A DNA stretch of 64,000 nt from Schistocephalus solidus. Taxonomy: Eukaryota; Platyhelminthes; Cestoda; Diphyllobothriidea; Diphyllobothriidae. The position numbers and the translations under genes were made by a program. Where the stretch lies: assembly GCA_017591395.1 (NCBI GenBank), contig WEDG01000885.1, positions 50,594-114,593 on the forward strand, in the 5' to 3' direction. Positions 1 through 11,796 of this stretch are shown in pieces (positions within the stretch are counted from its first letter, which is position 1; every line of letters starts with the position of its first letter). The notes below the pieces were generated by a model. That model saw nothing but the letters and a program-made list of their open reading frames with translations, had not been told where the DNA came from and searched no databases.

Positions 1-1195
1 TCTGGCTTATTAGCCATCATCAGCCAGCCATACACAACACCAGCCGCTGCGGTATACGTGGCTCAAACTCGCGACCTTGTTGGGCAGACGTACAACGGTC
101 TACCCTCCGCACCTTGAGCTCATTGCCTTGCCAAATTCGATCGGGAATATTAACAATGCTATTTGGGCGCTCACCGATCGGTTACAGGACTCATTCGTCC
201 CGTTGTGCCTTTGGGTTAACTCTCAAGCCCCGCCAGCAGCCATCAGGCAGCTTAGGAAAGAGGCAGAATAACATGACCAACAAAGAAAAGTGAGACTGGA
301 ATGGCCATTTTTGGATTATTAGCCGTCATCAGCCAGCCATACCCAACAGCAGGCGCTGCGGTATACGTGGCCCGAACTCGCGACCTTGTAGGGTAGAAGT
401 CCAACGCTCTACCCTCTGCAAATTGAGCTCGTTGTCATGCCAGTTTCGATTGGGAATATTAGCAATGTTAGTTGGGCGCTCACCGATCGGTCACAGGACT
501 CACTCGTCCTGTTGTGCCATGGGGTTAACTCTCAAGCCCCGCCAGCATCCGTAAAGGCAGCTAGGATAGAGACAGAATAACATGACCGACAAAGACAAGG
601 GAGTCTGGAGTGGCTATTTCTGGCTTATTAGCCGTTATCAGCCAGCCATACCCAACCCAAGGCGCTGTGGCGACCGTGGCTCGAACTCGCGACCTTGTTG
701 GGCAGAAGTCCAACGCTCTACCCACTGCGCCTTGGAGCTCGTTGTCTTGCCGATTTCGATCGGGGATTATTAACAATGTAGTTGGGCGCTCACCGATCGG
801 TTACAGGACTCACTCGTCCCGTTTTGCCTTGGGGTTAACTCTCAAGCCCCGCCAGCAGCCGTAAAAGGCAGCTAAGGATAGAGGCAGAATAACATGACCA
901 ACAAAGACAAGGGAGACTGGAATGGCCATTTCTGGTTTATTAGCTGTCATCAGCTAGCCATACCCAACTCAAGGCGCTGCGGCGCCCGTGCCTCGAACTC
1001 ATGACCTTGTTGGGCAGAATTCCAACGCTCTACCCACTGCGCCAAGAGCTCGTTTTCTTGCCGGTTTCGATTGGGAATATTAACAATGGTAGTTGGGTGC
1101 TCACCGATCGGTTTCTGGAGTCACTCGTCCCGTTGTGCCTTTGTGTTAACTCTAAAGCCCCGCCAGCTGCTGTAAGTCAGCTTATGGTACCGTAA
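1..1195 (-). mobile_element. Tandem array of family A: tRNA-headed units carrying a hammerhead motif
   Basis: At least four head-to-tail units, all in minus orientation, with the same landmark recurring near 1, 294, 603 and 915 (spacing about 309 bp). The array runs off the left edge. Read on the minus strand each unit has a tRNA-like head with box A-like GGCGCAGTGGGTAGAGCG and box B-like GGTCGCGAGTTCGAGCC, a short linker, a hammerhead-like core (CTGATGA...GAAA), then a ~200-bp body containing a GGGACGAGTGAGTCC hairpin. The head resembles the 5' half of tRNA-Arg(UCU); this is inference. No protein is encoded and the short ORFs here are accidental. Tandem units with one ribozyme each are the architecture of retrozymes and of the schistosome Sm-alpha element, rather than of an ordinary dispersed SINE. 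Confidence 0.85.
294..338 (-). ncRNA. Hammerhead-like motif, family A, decayed copy
   Basis: Minus strand: stem I GGCTGG/CCAGTC is intact and the CTGATGA core is present, but one stem II strand has changed (AGCC to ATCC) and GAAA reads AAAA, so G12 is lost. Probably inactive. The array copies at 603-647 (CTGATAA, changed stem III) and 915-959 (intact core and GAAA, weakened stems I and II) are also imperfect. The partial copy at 1-29 has a fully paired TGGCT/AGCCA stem II. Confidence 0.6.
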
Positions 1196-3790
1196 ACTGA
1201 TATTAATTTCACCAGGTTTGTGTTCGATCGAAAGCAAGGAATCTCAGTGTGTCTTATCGGCTTCCATTTGTGTCTATGTAAGCATCTGTCACTTATCAGT
1301 GTCACACATTAGTCGAACAGCCCTTAATGTTTACACAGTAGTTATAGAAGTCTAATCGATTTCTCTGGTAATTGAGAAGATCAGGATTAATCTATCTTCT
1401 GTCTGGAGTCAGCATACTGCAGATATTTTTAGGCGATGAGAGTGCCTTCCAAGGAACCTTTCTGGTTTTGAGTCGCTAGGTAACGTCAGCTAACAGGACC
1501 AATCTTCCGTCAGTCATACGTTTCCAACAGGCAGTATGCGAGCTATCTGGTATAAAGTGTTGAAATTTGCGAACATTTCTGATGAACAACAACAATGAAT
1601 GTATACAGATTCAAATAATAATAAGCAAATTTAAGCGAATCTAATGCACAAGAGAAAGATTATAGTACGTTTTTTAGAAATTTCACATTCTTTAGAAAAG
1701 CCAAAAAATTCAGAAAACCTCAGTATTCACTGTAACAGTTCGAGTATGGAATCCAACACAGAAACACGTGAATTGGCGTCATTTTCTTCCGTTTTTCCCA
1801 CCCCCCACGCCAAAAACAACCATTAAACCACAGTTTATCCCGCAGACGCAGGATCCTTCCCCTCCAAATGTCACTCCCACTTAACCATTCCGTTTTTTTC
1901 GAATGTCTGTGAAATCGGTACCGAATACTTCAAAGCTGCGCAACCCTTGTGGGATTGAACCTTGATTGTAGAAAAATATTGTACATTGCCTAACTCATTA
2001 ATTTTCAAGATTGTTGTTTGAGGTTATAGCATGGCACACAACTGATGGTGATATTTTGGATTGTTGATGCACAGAAAGCCTTTTAATAATAAATCGTTTA
2101 CTTCAGATCTGTTTATTGAAGAGAAATTAGGCCAATTTTGGCAGAAATTTGATGTTTCTTGATATTCAGGAAGTTTCCTACGCTATTGAAAGCTACAGAT
2201 GAAACATTCGTGTATTTGTACACATTGTACTATAAACTTACACTAATATAAATCTGACATTTTTTTTAATATGGCTTATCATAACATCGAAAATTTGGTT
2301 GCGCATTTAAGAAAATCAGGTAAATGCAGGTAAGAGAAATTAAATTTGTTTCGGAAACGCGAGGACAGATTCAGTTTAAAAATTCTTTTTTCACAAATAT
2401 GTGACGTTTTTTGCCATAAAATTTATCAATAAAGTTTCCTGACTGTAGTCGGTTTGGCCACACCTAGATTTAGGGCTGCACACAAATGTTCATTTCGCAA
2501 ACCACAAAATATCGTTTCTTTTCCTCTATCGCGCTGTTCACGCTGATATGTGCAGATAATTTCCATCTGAAGTGTGCTATGAACTAATATGGAAACATGA
2601 AACGGAACGCAAAATTTTAGCAGATATTCGGGCACTCTGTTGGACATTTGCAATCTTAAAATGAGGCCCGAAAAAAATATCTAGTGATAAACGTTCCAAT
2701 ATAAAGAAAAATTTAGTTTGTTCATTTCCAGCTAAAAATATCACTTGTTTCCAGAGATGTCTAAAAACCGGTCAATCTTCCCCATTTTCAACTTGACTCT
2801 AATTTCGAAAAAGGTAAGAATGCAAATATTCGACAGCAAAGTATTTCAAGGGCCTTTTAGCGAGATAACCAACTCGGGCAATTGCTTAAATTCCTCTTAG
2901 GCATATTAATTGCTGAATTTTGTTGTGGGTATATATTTTTTCGGCAACGGGTTTTCATGTTTGGATGCGTCCACAAATATGACCCAACCGGCCATCTGCA
3001 TTAGAAAGAAATATTTATTTTGAAGGCATGTAGAACAGAATCCAAATTTTTTGTCAATGGACTGAAAATCGTAAAGTCTTCAACAATTTATCAAGGAAGA
3101 TATGAAACCCATCGCAATCAAACATCAGGAATATCTATAAATAAATATAACAAAAGTAAGTCGTGTTCGTTTACGCAAAATTATACGCTTACAAGTGCAC
3201 CTGGCAATTCAATAAAAATTTATTACTCAGTGACCGGCCTTTCTGCATGTGAGCTAATAAAACATTTTATTGCTCTGACATCCCTATAGGTGCAATACAG
3301 CGAAAATCTGTTTACGTTGGTCAAACGCGCCTAAAGCAATGTACAAACGGGAGAATATCTGCCAATTCTCGTGAAACCCTGTTAGAATATACATTTAAAT
3401 GGTAGGCTTCTTTGTTACGGTCTTACTTAACATTATGCGTAATCGGGAAGAATATATGCGTAAAACGCGAAAAATGCCTATTTTCGAACGTATTTGTACA
3501 TTTTCTACGTTTTTGACTGTTTTTTGCATGGAGATACTTCTTGTACCTTTAAAACTTTAGTTTAATTAGTTACCTTGATTTTTTATCGTTTTAAATTTGA
3601 GTATGCCTAGACAAGTAAGTATTAATTTGTAAACCGCAATAGGCCTTCTTCGTAAGGACGGTCACTTCTTGACATGGGGGACGCAGCGCGGGCTGATTTC
3701 GCTTAGCAGACCCTTTCTTTTCAAATCCATGAGATTTAATGACTAAGCGCGTCTACTGTATCGAGAAATCCAAAAATAGAAATTATTGTA
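1196..3790. other. AT-rich DNA, no gene recognised
   Basis: About 2.6 kb without a convincing coding exon. ORFs are below 90 codons and show no conserved domain, signal sequence or splice context. No repeat shared with the rest of the window was noticed. Confidence 0.5.
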
Positions 3791-3854
3791 AGTTATGGAA
3801 ATAGAAATCGTCAGTAATAGAGGCGACGTGGGCCCAAGTTGCAGGGAGATAACG

Positions 3855-4015
3855 GTTAAGATTAGGATCAGGATTGTGGCTAAGGTTGCGTTCAGGGTAA
3901 AGAGAGAGAGAGAGAGAGGAATACGCTTTATTTTGAAGTATCATTCAAAATTTTCAGTAAAGTTTACTGTTAGAATTAGGGTAAGGTTTAACGTTCAAAT
4001 ACAGGAATAAGGACC
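3855..4015 (+). repeat. Degenerate GTTAGG-like run with (GA)n and a family-CT 3' end
   Basis: A stretch of loosely 6-bp-phased GGTTAAGATTAGG-type sequence flanks an (AG)n run (about 3,901-3,918). Next to it is an inverted copy of the AATACGCTTTATTTTGAAG motif that ends the (CT)n-tailed repeat family found elsewhere in this window. The 71-codon ORF across it is a by-product of the repeat. Confidence 0.5.
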
Positions 4016-4081
4016 TTTCTTAGAACTTTCCGCAAGGTCATCTATATTACTGACCGGAGATTTCTTGTTCCTGTGCCTAAC

Positions 4082-4083
<2 letters not shown>

Positions 4084-4115
<32 letters not shown>

Positions 4116-4116
4116 T
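4084..4116. repeat. (TTA)n microsatellite
   Basis: About eleven uninterrupted TTA/ATT triplets. Confidence 0.95.
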
Positions 4117-4674
4117 TAAAGCACCTAATGGATCAAATAGTTGTCAATATCTTACATAATAAATATATTTGATTGATAAGGCTTTGTGGTGCATTTCAAC
4201 GACAATGCTACTCATTATCAACTCTCCGACTTCCCCAAGAATCTGTATTATTTTGACGCCTTCGTTTGTGGCTTAATGACGCGTGCTGCTGCCTAGCAAA
4301 CAAAAATTTGGACCTTTATTACAATGTATCATTTACGGGCTGGACTATTTTAGTCCAGCGAAATGAAGATGGCACGTATACTTCTTAAAGTATCATTTCT
4401 GACATCTATTGGCACAGAACAAATGTCTCTTCAAGGGAAGGGTGCATAAGCAGGGGTGAAAATGTTCAATCGCATCCGCATACTTTGCTAATAAGCCCTT
4501 AAGTACCGGAAGGAATATACTCTTAAAATATGGCCTTGCTTAGGATTTAACTTAACTCCGGCTTTTAATGGTTCCTAAGGCAACATATATAGCTGATGTT
4601 GGAAGGCTCTAGGACCGGCCAAAAGTGCATAGGATGGGGAAGATGACTGCCACCACTGCCCCACCCAGCATTCC

Positions 4675-4765
4675 TACCGCACCCACGCACCGCACCACAC
4701 GCACGCACGCACCCACGGACGCACCCACCCACCCACGCACGCACCCACGCACCGCACCGCGTAGG
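4675..4765. repeat. CACC/CACG-rich simple repeat
   Basis: Irregular repeats of ACGC, ACCC and GCACC. The overlapping ORFs on both strands (Thr/His/Pro-rich, Val/Gly-rich) are products of this low complexity and not genes. Confidence 0.85.
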
Positions 4766-4977
4766 AGCGCCAGTGCAACAGTACCAACTCCCGCCCTAGC
4801 GAAAGGTCTCAACCTGTCAGAGATGCCCTGAACTGATGGATTAGGCAAGCTGTAACCACTTTATTGACTGCCTCCGGGGGATGGGGGATGAAATGGGTGA
4901 AACTTGGACCCCCTGAAATTCTAACCCCACGCTTTCTTTCTCTCTCTCTCATTCTCACTCTCAAGCAAGGTAGAAAT

Positions 4978-5345
4978 AATCGGTGGGCTTTTGAGTCTGA
5001 GCTGCCCTTTTTCTCCTCAATTCTCATGTGAATTTTCTTATAACTACATGGGCTGGTTCAATTTTCTCCGGAGATACTGCTTTTCCTACTCTCTGTTTAT
5101 ATGAAGAAGGTCATATGCAGAAGACGCTTGCACCGTTTTGAAGAAAATGTGGCGCACTTTTGTGACGCATTCATGGACGACCGTTCACGGTGCAGATAGT
5201 TGCAGATTTTGGTTACTTTATATCTTCTGTTTTCTTCTGGTGCTCTCCTTCACGTGCCAATTTTATCCACATTGAACAGAGGTCATTCTGTTGAATTAAT
5301 TGAAATAATAGTTTCAAAATAAAGCAAAGCTACCTCTCTCTAACT
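4978..5345 (+). mobile_element. Family CT: short interspersed element with (CT)n 3' tail, near full length
   Basis: Begins with GGTGGGCTTTTGAGTCTGAG and ends with TTTCAAAATAAAGC followed by CTCTCTCT. The same start and end motifs recur at 31,612-31,915; the start alone recurs at 30,173-30,260; the end alone recurs at 10,265-10,345 and, inverted, near 3,900-3,955. Non-coding and about 300-370 bp, so probably a non-autonomous retroelement. No tRNA promoter was recognised. Confidence 0.65.
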
Positions 5346-5471
5346 GGGTGAGACGCGAAAAATTCCATAGACCCCGTCTCCATGCGGTCTTCACTACCAT
5401 CGAAATTGCAAGCCACACACGCGCCACGTCCACTTCAAGGACGGTTTCGGGACTATTTTAATGGCCGCGGT

Positions 5472-5785
5472 GAAAAGAAGAAGAAGAAGAAGAAGAAGAA
5501 AAAGAAAAAGGGACAGGAAGAGAAGGAAGAAGAAGAAAAAGAAGAAGAAAAACAAAAATAAAAAAAAGAAAATGAAAAAGAAAAAGAAAAGAAAAAGAAG
5601 TAGAACGACAAGAAAAAGGAGAAAAAGAAGAAGAAGAAGAAGAAAAAGAAGAAGGAGAAAAAGAAGAAGAAGAAGAAGAAGAAGAAGAAGAAAAAGAATA
5701 ATAAAAAGAATAATAAAGACAAGGAGAAATGAAGAATAAAAAGCAAATAAAAAAATGGAAGGAAAAAAAATGAAGAAAAAAAGAA

Positions 5786-5817
<32 letters not shown>

Positions 5818-6499
5818 AAAAGAAGAAGAAGGAGAACTTCAAGAATAAAAATAAGAATTAGAAGAAGAAGAAGAAGATTAAAAATAAAGACAAGTAGAAA
5901 ATAAAAAATAGAAAGGAAAAGAAAAAGAAGATTAAGGATAAGAAAAAGAAGAAAAAGAAAAAGAAGAAGAGGAAGAAGTAGATGAAGAATAAGAAAAAGA
6001 AAAGAAGGAGAAGTTGAAGAAGAAAAATAATAATTAGAAGAAGAAGAAAAAAGAAGAAGAAGAAGAAGAAGAAGAAGAAGAAAAAAGAATAAGAAAGACA
6101 AGAAAAAAATAAAGAATAAAAGAAAATAAAAAGATATAGATGGACGAAAAAAGAAGGAAAAGAAGAAGAAAAAAGAAGAAGAAGAAGGAGAAGTTCAAGA
6201 AGAAAAATAACAATTAGAAAAAGAAGAAGGACAAGAAGAAGAACAAGAAGTAGAAGAACAAGAAGAAGAATGAAAAGAAGATTAATGAAAAGCAGAATAA
6301 TAATAAGAAGAAGAAGAAAGACAAGGAGCAAATGGAGAATAAAAAGAAAATAAAAAAGAGGACAAAAAATAAGAAGAAAAAGAAGAAGAAGAAGAAGATG
6401 AAGAAGAAGAAGAAGAAGAAGAAAACGAAGAAAAAAAGAGAAAAAGAAGAAGAAGTTCAAAAAGAAAAATAAGAAGAAGAAAAAGAAGAAGAAGGACAA

Positions 6500-6538
<39 letters not shown>

Positions 6539-6869
6539 CAAGGAGAAAATGAAGAATAAAAAGAAAATAAAAAGAAGATGAATGACAAGAAAAAGATAAA
6601 GAAAAAGAAAAAGACGTTCAAGAAGAAAAATCAGAAGTAGAAGAAGAAGAAAAAAGACAAGAAGAGGAGGAGGAGGAGTAAGGAGAATAAGAAGAAAAAA
6701 CAGAATAATAAAGACAAGGAGAAAATAAAGAATAAAGAGAAAATAAAAATAAGATGAAGGACAAGAAAAAGAAGAAGAAGAAGAAGAAAAAAAAAGAACA
6801 AGAACAAGAACAAGAACAACAAGAACAACAAAAAGAACGAAAAAGAAGAAGAACAAGAAGAAGAAGAAG
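5472..6869 (+). repeat. 1.4-kb purine-only (GAA/AAG-rich) satellite
   Basis: The + strand is almost entirely A and G for about 1.4 kb, mainly GAA/AAG/AAAAG words, with one (AAT)n run near 6,503-6,535. Higher-order structure is visible: the word AAAGACAAGGAGAAAATGAA and variants recur near 5,718, 5,888, 6,092, 6,326, 6,537 and 6,712, and GGAGAAGTTCAAGAAGAAAAA and variants near 5,833, 6,007, 6,189, 6,451 and 6,612. This gives a period of roughly 160-260 bp. Apparent proteins of up to 360 residues (Phe/Leu/Ser-only on one strand, Lys/Arg-only on the other) are composition artefacts. Confidence 0.95.
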
Positions 6870-6899
6870 CGATTTATCTCTACCCTCCTCCCAGGAGAG

Positions 6900-7960
6900 A
6901 CCTTAGTTATCACGCTCACCAGCAGCCTTTGAAGCCACAACGTTTGAGTATGTTGCCTTGGCTGTCATGAAGAGTGTGCTGACTTGCCGCGAGGATTTAT
7001 TCCCCAGCACAGGCCTCACTCTTACTTCTTGTCTGAGCATTTTACCGGAACAGAGAGAGGGGTTTGGATGTCGTGTCTCAGGTGACATCCGTCCTGGAGT
7101 TAGGTGTGTCACACGCCTGTACATTCGTGGGCCTAACGTCTGCAAAGTCACGAAGTTCGCGCAGCGCACAAACCACCCACCCATCCTCCTACAGATTTGC
7201 TGCGTCAAAGTCTGCAAAAGACTTTAAAACAGGTCAATTAAATCTCACCAAAAGCATAAGTGGAAACTCTGATGTTAGGACAAAGTAATGAAAATCCATA
7301 AACAAATAGACTGTATTAGTACTTTGTTGATTGTTCTACTGGTTTTAAAACCTGCTGGAATATGGGATGCTACAGAGACTAATAATGTGTTTATGGGGTG
7401 TGGTCTCTGTGGGTATTGAGCAGAAAGTCCAGCTTTTGTCGATTTGAAAAGTGCTCTCTTGCCTTGTCGAAGTTTTGTTTTATTTGCGCGAAAATGGTTT
7501 CGAGAGGACTGAGGTCAGGACTGTTGGCAGAAATGCATATGTTTCGCAGGCCACAGGCGAGCTAAATAATCAGATTATAGTCGTAAGCCAAGTTAGAATC
7601 ATACATTCCTTGCTCGTTGAACATATGCATTATCGGTGAAGGCCTTTATAACCGAAGGCATGTCTGTTTTCCTTTAATGAAAATATATCATTTTTTCAGT
7701 AAAAAGCTTTCTGAGCCTTAAATCCACTAAAAAATTAAGATTAACCACAGCAATGTACGGTGAACTACCCCCTGATATTGTGCTCACGACAAGCAGGCTA
7801 GGCGCAAACAATAAATGCAAGTTATAAGCCTGTAATGCAGTTTATTTGGGGTGGGAGGTAACTGTGGTCAATGTTTGCAGGAAAGAAGTTAACGCATATC
7901 CGATCGCCGGAGCAATTTTTTTTATTCACCTGCACTTCCGAAATCGTATAAGCGAGACGA
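6900..7960. other. No gene recognised
   Basis: ORFs of 104 and 89 codons overlap on opposite strands at 6,903-7,227 without recognisable domains. The rest is AT-rich DNA. Confidence 0.4.
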
Positions 7961-7979
7961 TAGTGGCAACAAAATAACC

Positions 7980-8345
7980 AGCAGTTCTAGGATGTAAAGG
8001 TCGAATCAAGCATCAGTGACGCCAGTCTGGTGGTGATTGCGCAGGGCTCTGTATGCAGGTGCTGGGTCGATATATCGATTGACTGAGTTCCATTTCGTGT
8101 TTTGGGCATCTACCCGTTGTACTGCCTCACCCCATCGCACAGCCAGCTTATGTTCCCATAGGCGCGATCTTAGTATGCGTTCAGTCTGACCTGTGTAGTT
8201 ACAAGGACATTTTACGTATGATATGCGATATACTACACCCAACTGTGCACTAAGATTTAAGCGATCCATGATTTGTAGTTTTGCGTTCCATTGCCGCTGA
8301 CAAGTCCTCGATGTATGTCAGATCATACCATACCATAGGCGCTGT
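7980..8345 (-). pseudogene. Penelope-like element remnant: GIY-YIG endonuclease tail
   Basis: The minus-strand frame (main piece 8,006-8,269) reads VVYRISYVKCPCNYTGQTER, matching the pattern of Penelope endonucleases: Tyr in the first block, paired Cys, then Y-x-GQT in place of the classical YIG. It continues with R..L.EHKLAV, then jumps to NRYIDPAPAYRALR, which is normally about 40 residues further on, so an internal deletion is present. Upstream codons resemble the linker (TYIEDLSAA) that precedes the domain in related copies. The Cys/Tyr arrangement separates it from group I intron GIY-YIG enzymes. No RT is attached. Confidence 0.7.
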
Positions 8346-8349
8346 GTCT

Positions 8350-10025
8350 TTTTTGGTCCTCTGAGGACAAAAAACGTAGGTATCGGCTTAATAACACCGT
8401 CGGCTAGCCCTTAGTAACATTTAACATGGTATGCCGTACTGATGATGACAACCGTGCAATGGTCTAAACTACCGCAGGCCTCTCCTCGAAGGTTACCTGC
8501 CCGCTTCCATCAGGCTTTATGGCGGATATCGGCACCGTTTCTCTAACACCTGCTGTTAGTTCTTGCTGAAAATACGCTGGCAAATGTAGCTGTACAAGTC
8601 AAGCTAGCAGAGGTGACATAGATATTGCAAATCACTTCAATCGATCCAAAAAGTTCCCAATGCAGTTGCACTTTAAAATTCCAGTTAAAACCTGTGCTCT
8701 CACTGGAAGGGGGGATAACAAACTTGATTCAAATGCGTGTACATACACCAATCTGGCCTACTTTTCAGTATATGGCTTGCGTATATTACTTCAGTTTACT
8801 CACAAACGACATGTGACCTCTCTGATGATGTCCGCTGATTTTCACTCCTTCAGGAGACCGTGTATGCTTGGAGCAGCTACAGTATACCATCTTTCCTAAC
8901 GGGTATTTAAGTCCCATCCCATGATATATTTGGGGTGAACGGAAAGGTATCAATTCTGATAGACTGGCTATTCCTCTGAATTTTGAAGCGCAAATATGTT
9001 AGTCCTTTGAATAACTGAAGGGCTCGATTTTGAGCCAAGGTGTTCAGTGAACAGCACAAGAAAATTTTAAAGAGCTTAGCATAGCCATTCGAAAATCATT
9101 TAATCAGACACGGCAGCTGACGAACCATCGGGCTACATGTGCTTTTTATAATTTTCTCAAGCCCATACTGAGTTTCTCACTACCTTATCCAGCCAACCAA
9201 TCGAATACCAGCGCCGTCTTGCCAGTCAAATCTATAAAACCAATCATTGGGAAGCCATCAAAAAATCAATTGCGAGCGCGGACTATCAATTCAGAGAGCC
9301 ACGCCATTCGATTTCATTTGGCAATAAACTTTTTGAAAATTAATGCAAAACCAAACTATTGAAAATGTTGGATGGTTAATCCAGCTCTTTCGAAAGTGCA
9401 TTTTTCTTTCCGTCTTAGATTCCATCGACTGGTGAAAGAGAGCAATTAGTCTTCTTCAAAAAATCGGAATCTACCTCGGGAAGTCTTTCAAATGGAAAGA
9501 TGAATGGTAGTCCACAAGCATCTTGCCATGCGCTTTATAATTCTGTAATATAATTAGGTGTTCTCCGTTTTCTGTTGCGAATGTACTTATCAGAAAAACC
9601 ACCAAAAACGTTCTCAAAAAATTATCCTCCAAGATATTGGGAGGTTGCAGACCGTGCCCAAGCGCTGGAAAAAAAATATGAGGAGAAGAGGCAACATGGA
9701 AAAAATCCATGGGGCGTTCCCGGTTGACGTCATAGGCACGAGTACTTTATGGTCGCGCACAACGCGTGCGGTCATGCGCCCAGACAACGACAGATGCCTG
9801 GGGCAAAAGAAAATACGTAGCCTACATCTGTGTGTGCAGGCCTTCCTCATAAGCTCAGGGAAATGAACGCTAGTTTCCTCTATCGGAATAACGCATCCAC
9901 GCTTTCCCCCTCCGCATCTCACCATCATTCGGGGATCTCCTTCCTTTTATTGGGTAAATTTCTGAATTAGTTTTTCGTACTCGGAAATAATACGTTTGAC
10001 AGTATGTTAATCGGCGGATAAATGT
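8350..10025. other. No gene recognised
   Basis: Only short ORFs (about 104 codons or fewer) on both strands, e.g. 9,558-9,866 and the overlapping 9,614-9,928, none with a recognised domain. Confidence 0.4.
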
Positions 10026-10029
10026 CACA

Positions 10030-10075
10030 CTGACCTTTTACGAGATTCACTCATCCCGTTCTGCCTTGGAACTTG
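10030..10075. repeat. Family A body fragment
   Basis: Short match to the body of the tRNA-headed family (GATTCACTCATCCCGTTCTG followed by CCTTGG). Head and hammerhead are absent. Confidence 0.4.
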
Positions 10076-10264
10076 CCGTACAACGGCATACCAGCGCTCC
10101 GTTTTGCCATTTCTAGCACGCTACCTTACGTGTGAAGAGACTGAAATAAAAAAACTCTGACTAGAACTGTCTCCCCGCTAGATGTCCATTTTTGACTCTT
10201 TGATTCTTGCATATTATGTTTACTTATCCTATTATCTTAGTGAATGGAGCCATTTATATTTTTG

Positions 10265-10303
10265 CTGAAAAGTTTGAATGATACTTCAAAATAAAGCGTA
10301 TTC

Positions 10304-10335
<32 letters not shown>

Positions 10336-10345
10336 ACTTACCACA
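10265..10345 (+). repeat. Family CT 3' end with (CT)n tail
   Basis: TTCAAAATAAAGCGTATTCC followed by a long CT run, as at the end of the 4,978-5,345 copy. 5'-truncated. Confidence 0.7.
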
Positions 10346-10559
10346 CCAGGAGCCACTGCGTTCATCGCCCTTGGACTGCAATAGCCCAGCCGACGTTTGG
10401 CTATCTAGACCAAAAATCAAAATCGGAAGGTAAGACCCGCCTCACTAAGTTGCACTGCGGCAGCAAGCGAACAGGGGCTTGCCAAACACGAAAATGTGGC
10501 TACAGAGGGGCTGCATTGCCTCCCCTCTCCACGACTGGCGGTTTCGACACTGTGTAGCC

Positions 10560-10995
10560 TTCAGTAAGCTGGCGTGGGAACGGTGACCTGCGCGTGAATT
10601 ATATTATAGTGAAATTATGCTTGTGCAGCATCTAACACACTCTCTCCTCCGTCTCATCCTGAGCCCGGTGTCATGAACAAGTCAAGAAGATCGGGGGAAG
10701 GAGTGGGCGCAGGTGGCTGGCGCGACCGGAGCCACCCAAGCGGGCCGCCAGACTGGGCTCGGATCCCACGGAGTGGGAGTGCCGTAAAGGCCACATTTAG
10801 AAGGAGCCATTGCAACCTCTCAGTCCAAATAGTCGGCCACTCCACACACAAACACACACACACACACACACTCGTCAGACTGCACTGTGCAACCTTCGAA
10901 GCCACGGCTTTCAGTGCATCGTGGTAGCTTTAAGTGCCTGAGATTGTTTTTCGTAGGAAACTGCGCTTTGCCGTCGACCTCACTCTCTAATCTTC
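10560..10995 (+). mobile_element. Non-coding LINE 3' region fragment with (CA)n
   Basis: Strongly similar to 50,440-50,885, and in its first part to the minus strand of 25,130-25,310. At 25 kb this sequence directly follows the C-terminal coding end of a LINE, so it is probably that family's 3' untranslated region or a short element sharing its tail. Landmarks are TGAGCCCGGTGTCA, GGTGGCTGGCGCG and CGGAGTGGGAGTGCC. An (AC)n run lies near 10,846-10,871. The 84-codon ORFs on both strands are incidental. Confidence 0.6.
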
Positions 10996-10999
10996 AGAC

Positions 11000-11724
11000 C
11001 GGCCAGTTGACTGGTGTAACGAATAGGCGTCCGCTTCCCACACGTACACAACTGGCTACGCTGTAGACATTCAGGTAAAAAAGAGGTTAATCTGACTGTG
11101 ACGCGAAACTGCCGAACTGGTCGAACTATGCACAGGATTTAGCCCGCGCCAGCCATGGCACTGGATCTAAAAATCACATTTGCTGCATGGTCTGACAAAG
11201 GATTAGTTCACGAAAGAGAAAATAGAGGCTGGGGAAATTCAACGCCCTCATTTTACTTCACCCAAACAGCTCGAATCTAGGAGGGCTTGAAAAAACTGCC
11301 GGTCAAACTCTTTCCTCTCAGAACTGAAAGTCGAGCTATGAAAGTCCGCTCTGACAGTCCGCCTCATGAAAACCACTTACAGTTTGGCACGTAAAATGTC
11401 CTGCTTGAACTTTGAGTAGGTAGTTATGCATACATCTAGTGATTTGAGACTAAGAATGCATTTAAAGTCTAGTTTATCGAATAAAACAGCCCAAATTTTG
11501 GCGAAATATGCGCGTTCCCGGATACCCAAGTAATTTTCCAAGCTGCTTACTATCACAGATATAAATCTATTCGTTTTATTCGCTGGGCTATAAAGGAACG
11601 TTAATAAAAAAACGAAATATTTCAAAAAAATTCATTCCAGGACCAGAAAATCTTATCTAACGTCAATGAAAATCAGGAGGTCAGGTTTCTGAAATCATTC
11701 ATTTTTTTCCAGAAACAAGGTGTA

Positions 11725-11725
<1 letters not shown>
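11000..11725. other. No gene recognised
   Basis: Unremarkable sequence. A minus ORF of 82 codons (11,377-11,625) has no recognised feature. Confidence 0.4.

Positions 11726-11726
<1 letters not shown>

Positions 11727-11794
<68 letters not shown>
11727..11794. repeat. (TA)n microsatellite
   Basis: About 34 TA dinucleotides, abutting the family B element at 11,795. Confidence 0.97.

Positions 11795-11796
<2 letters not shown>

Noticed and set aside
5394..6940. Long ORFs (up to 360 codons) over the purine tract
   Set aside because: They contain almost only Phe/Leu/Ser or Lys/Arg, a direct result of GAA/AAG repeats, with no start context or domain.
8440..8470. CTGATGATGACAACC as a hammerhead core
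   Set aside because: No GAA after a plausible stem II and no complementary stem I partner. Similarly rejected at about 8,822.
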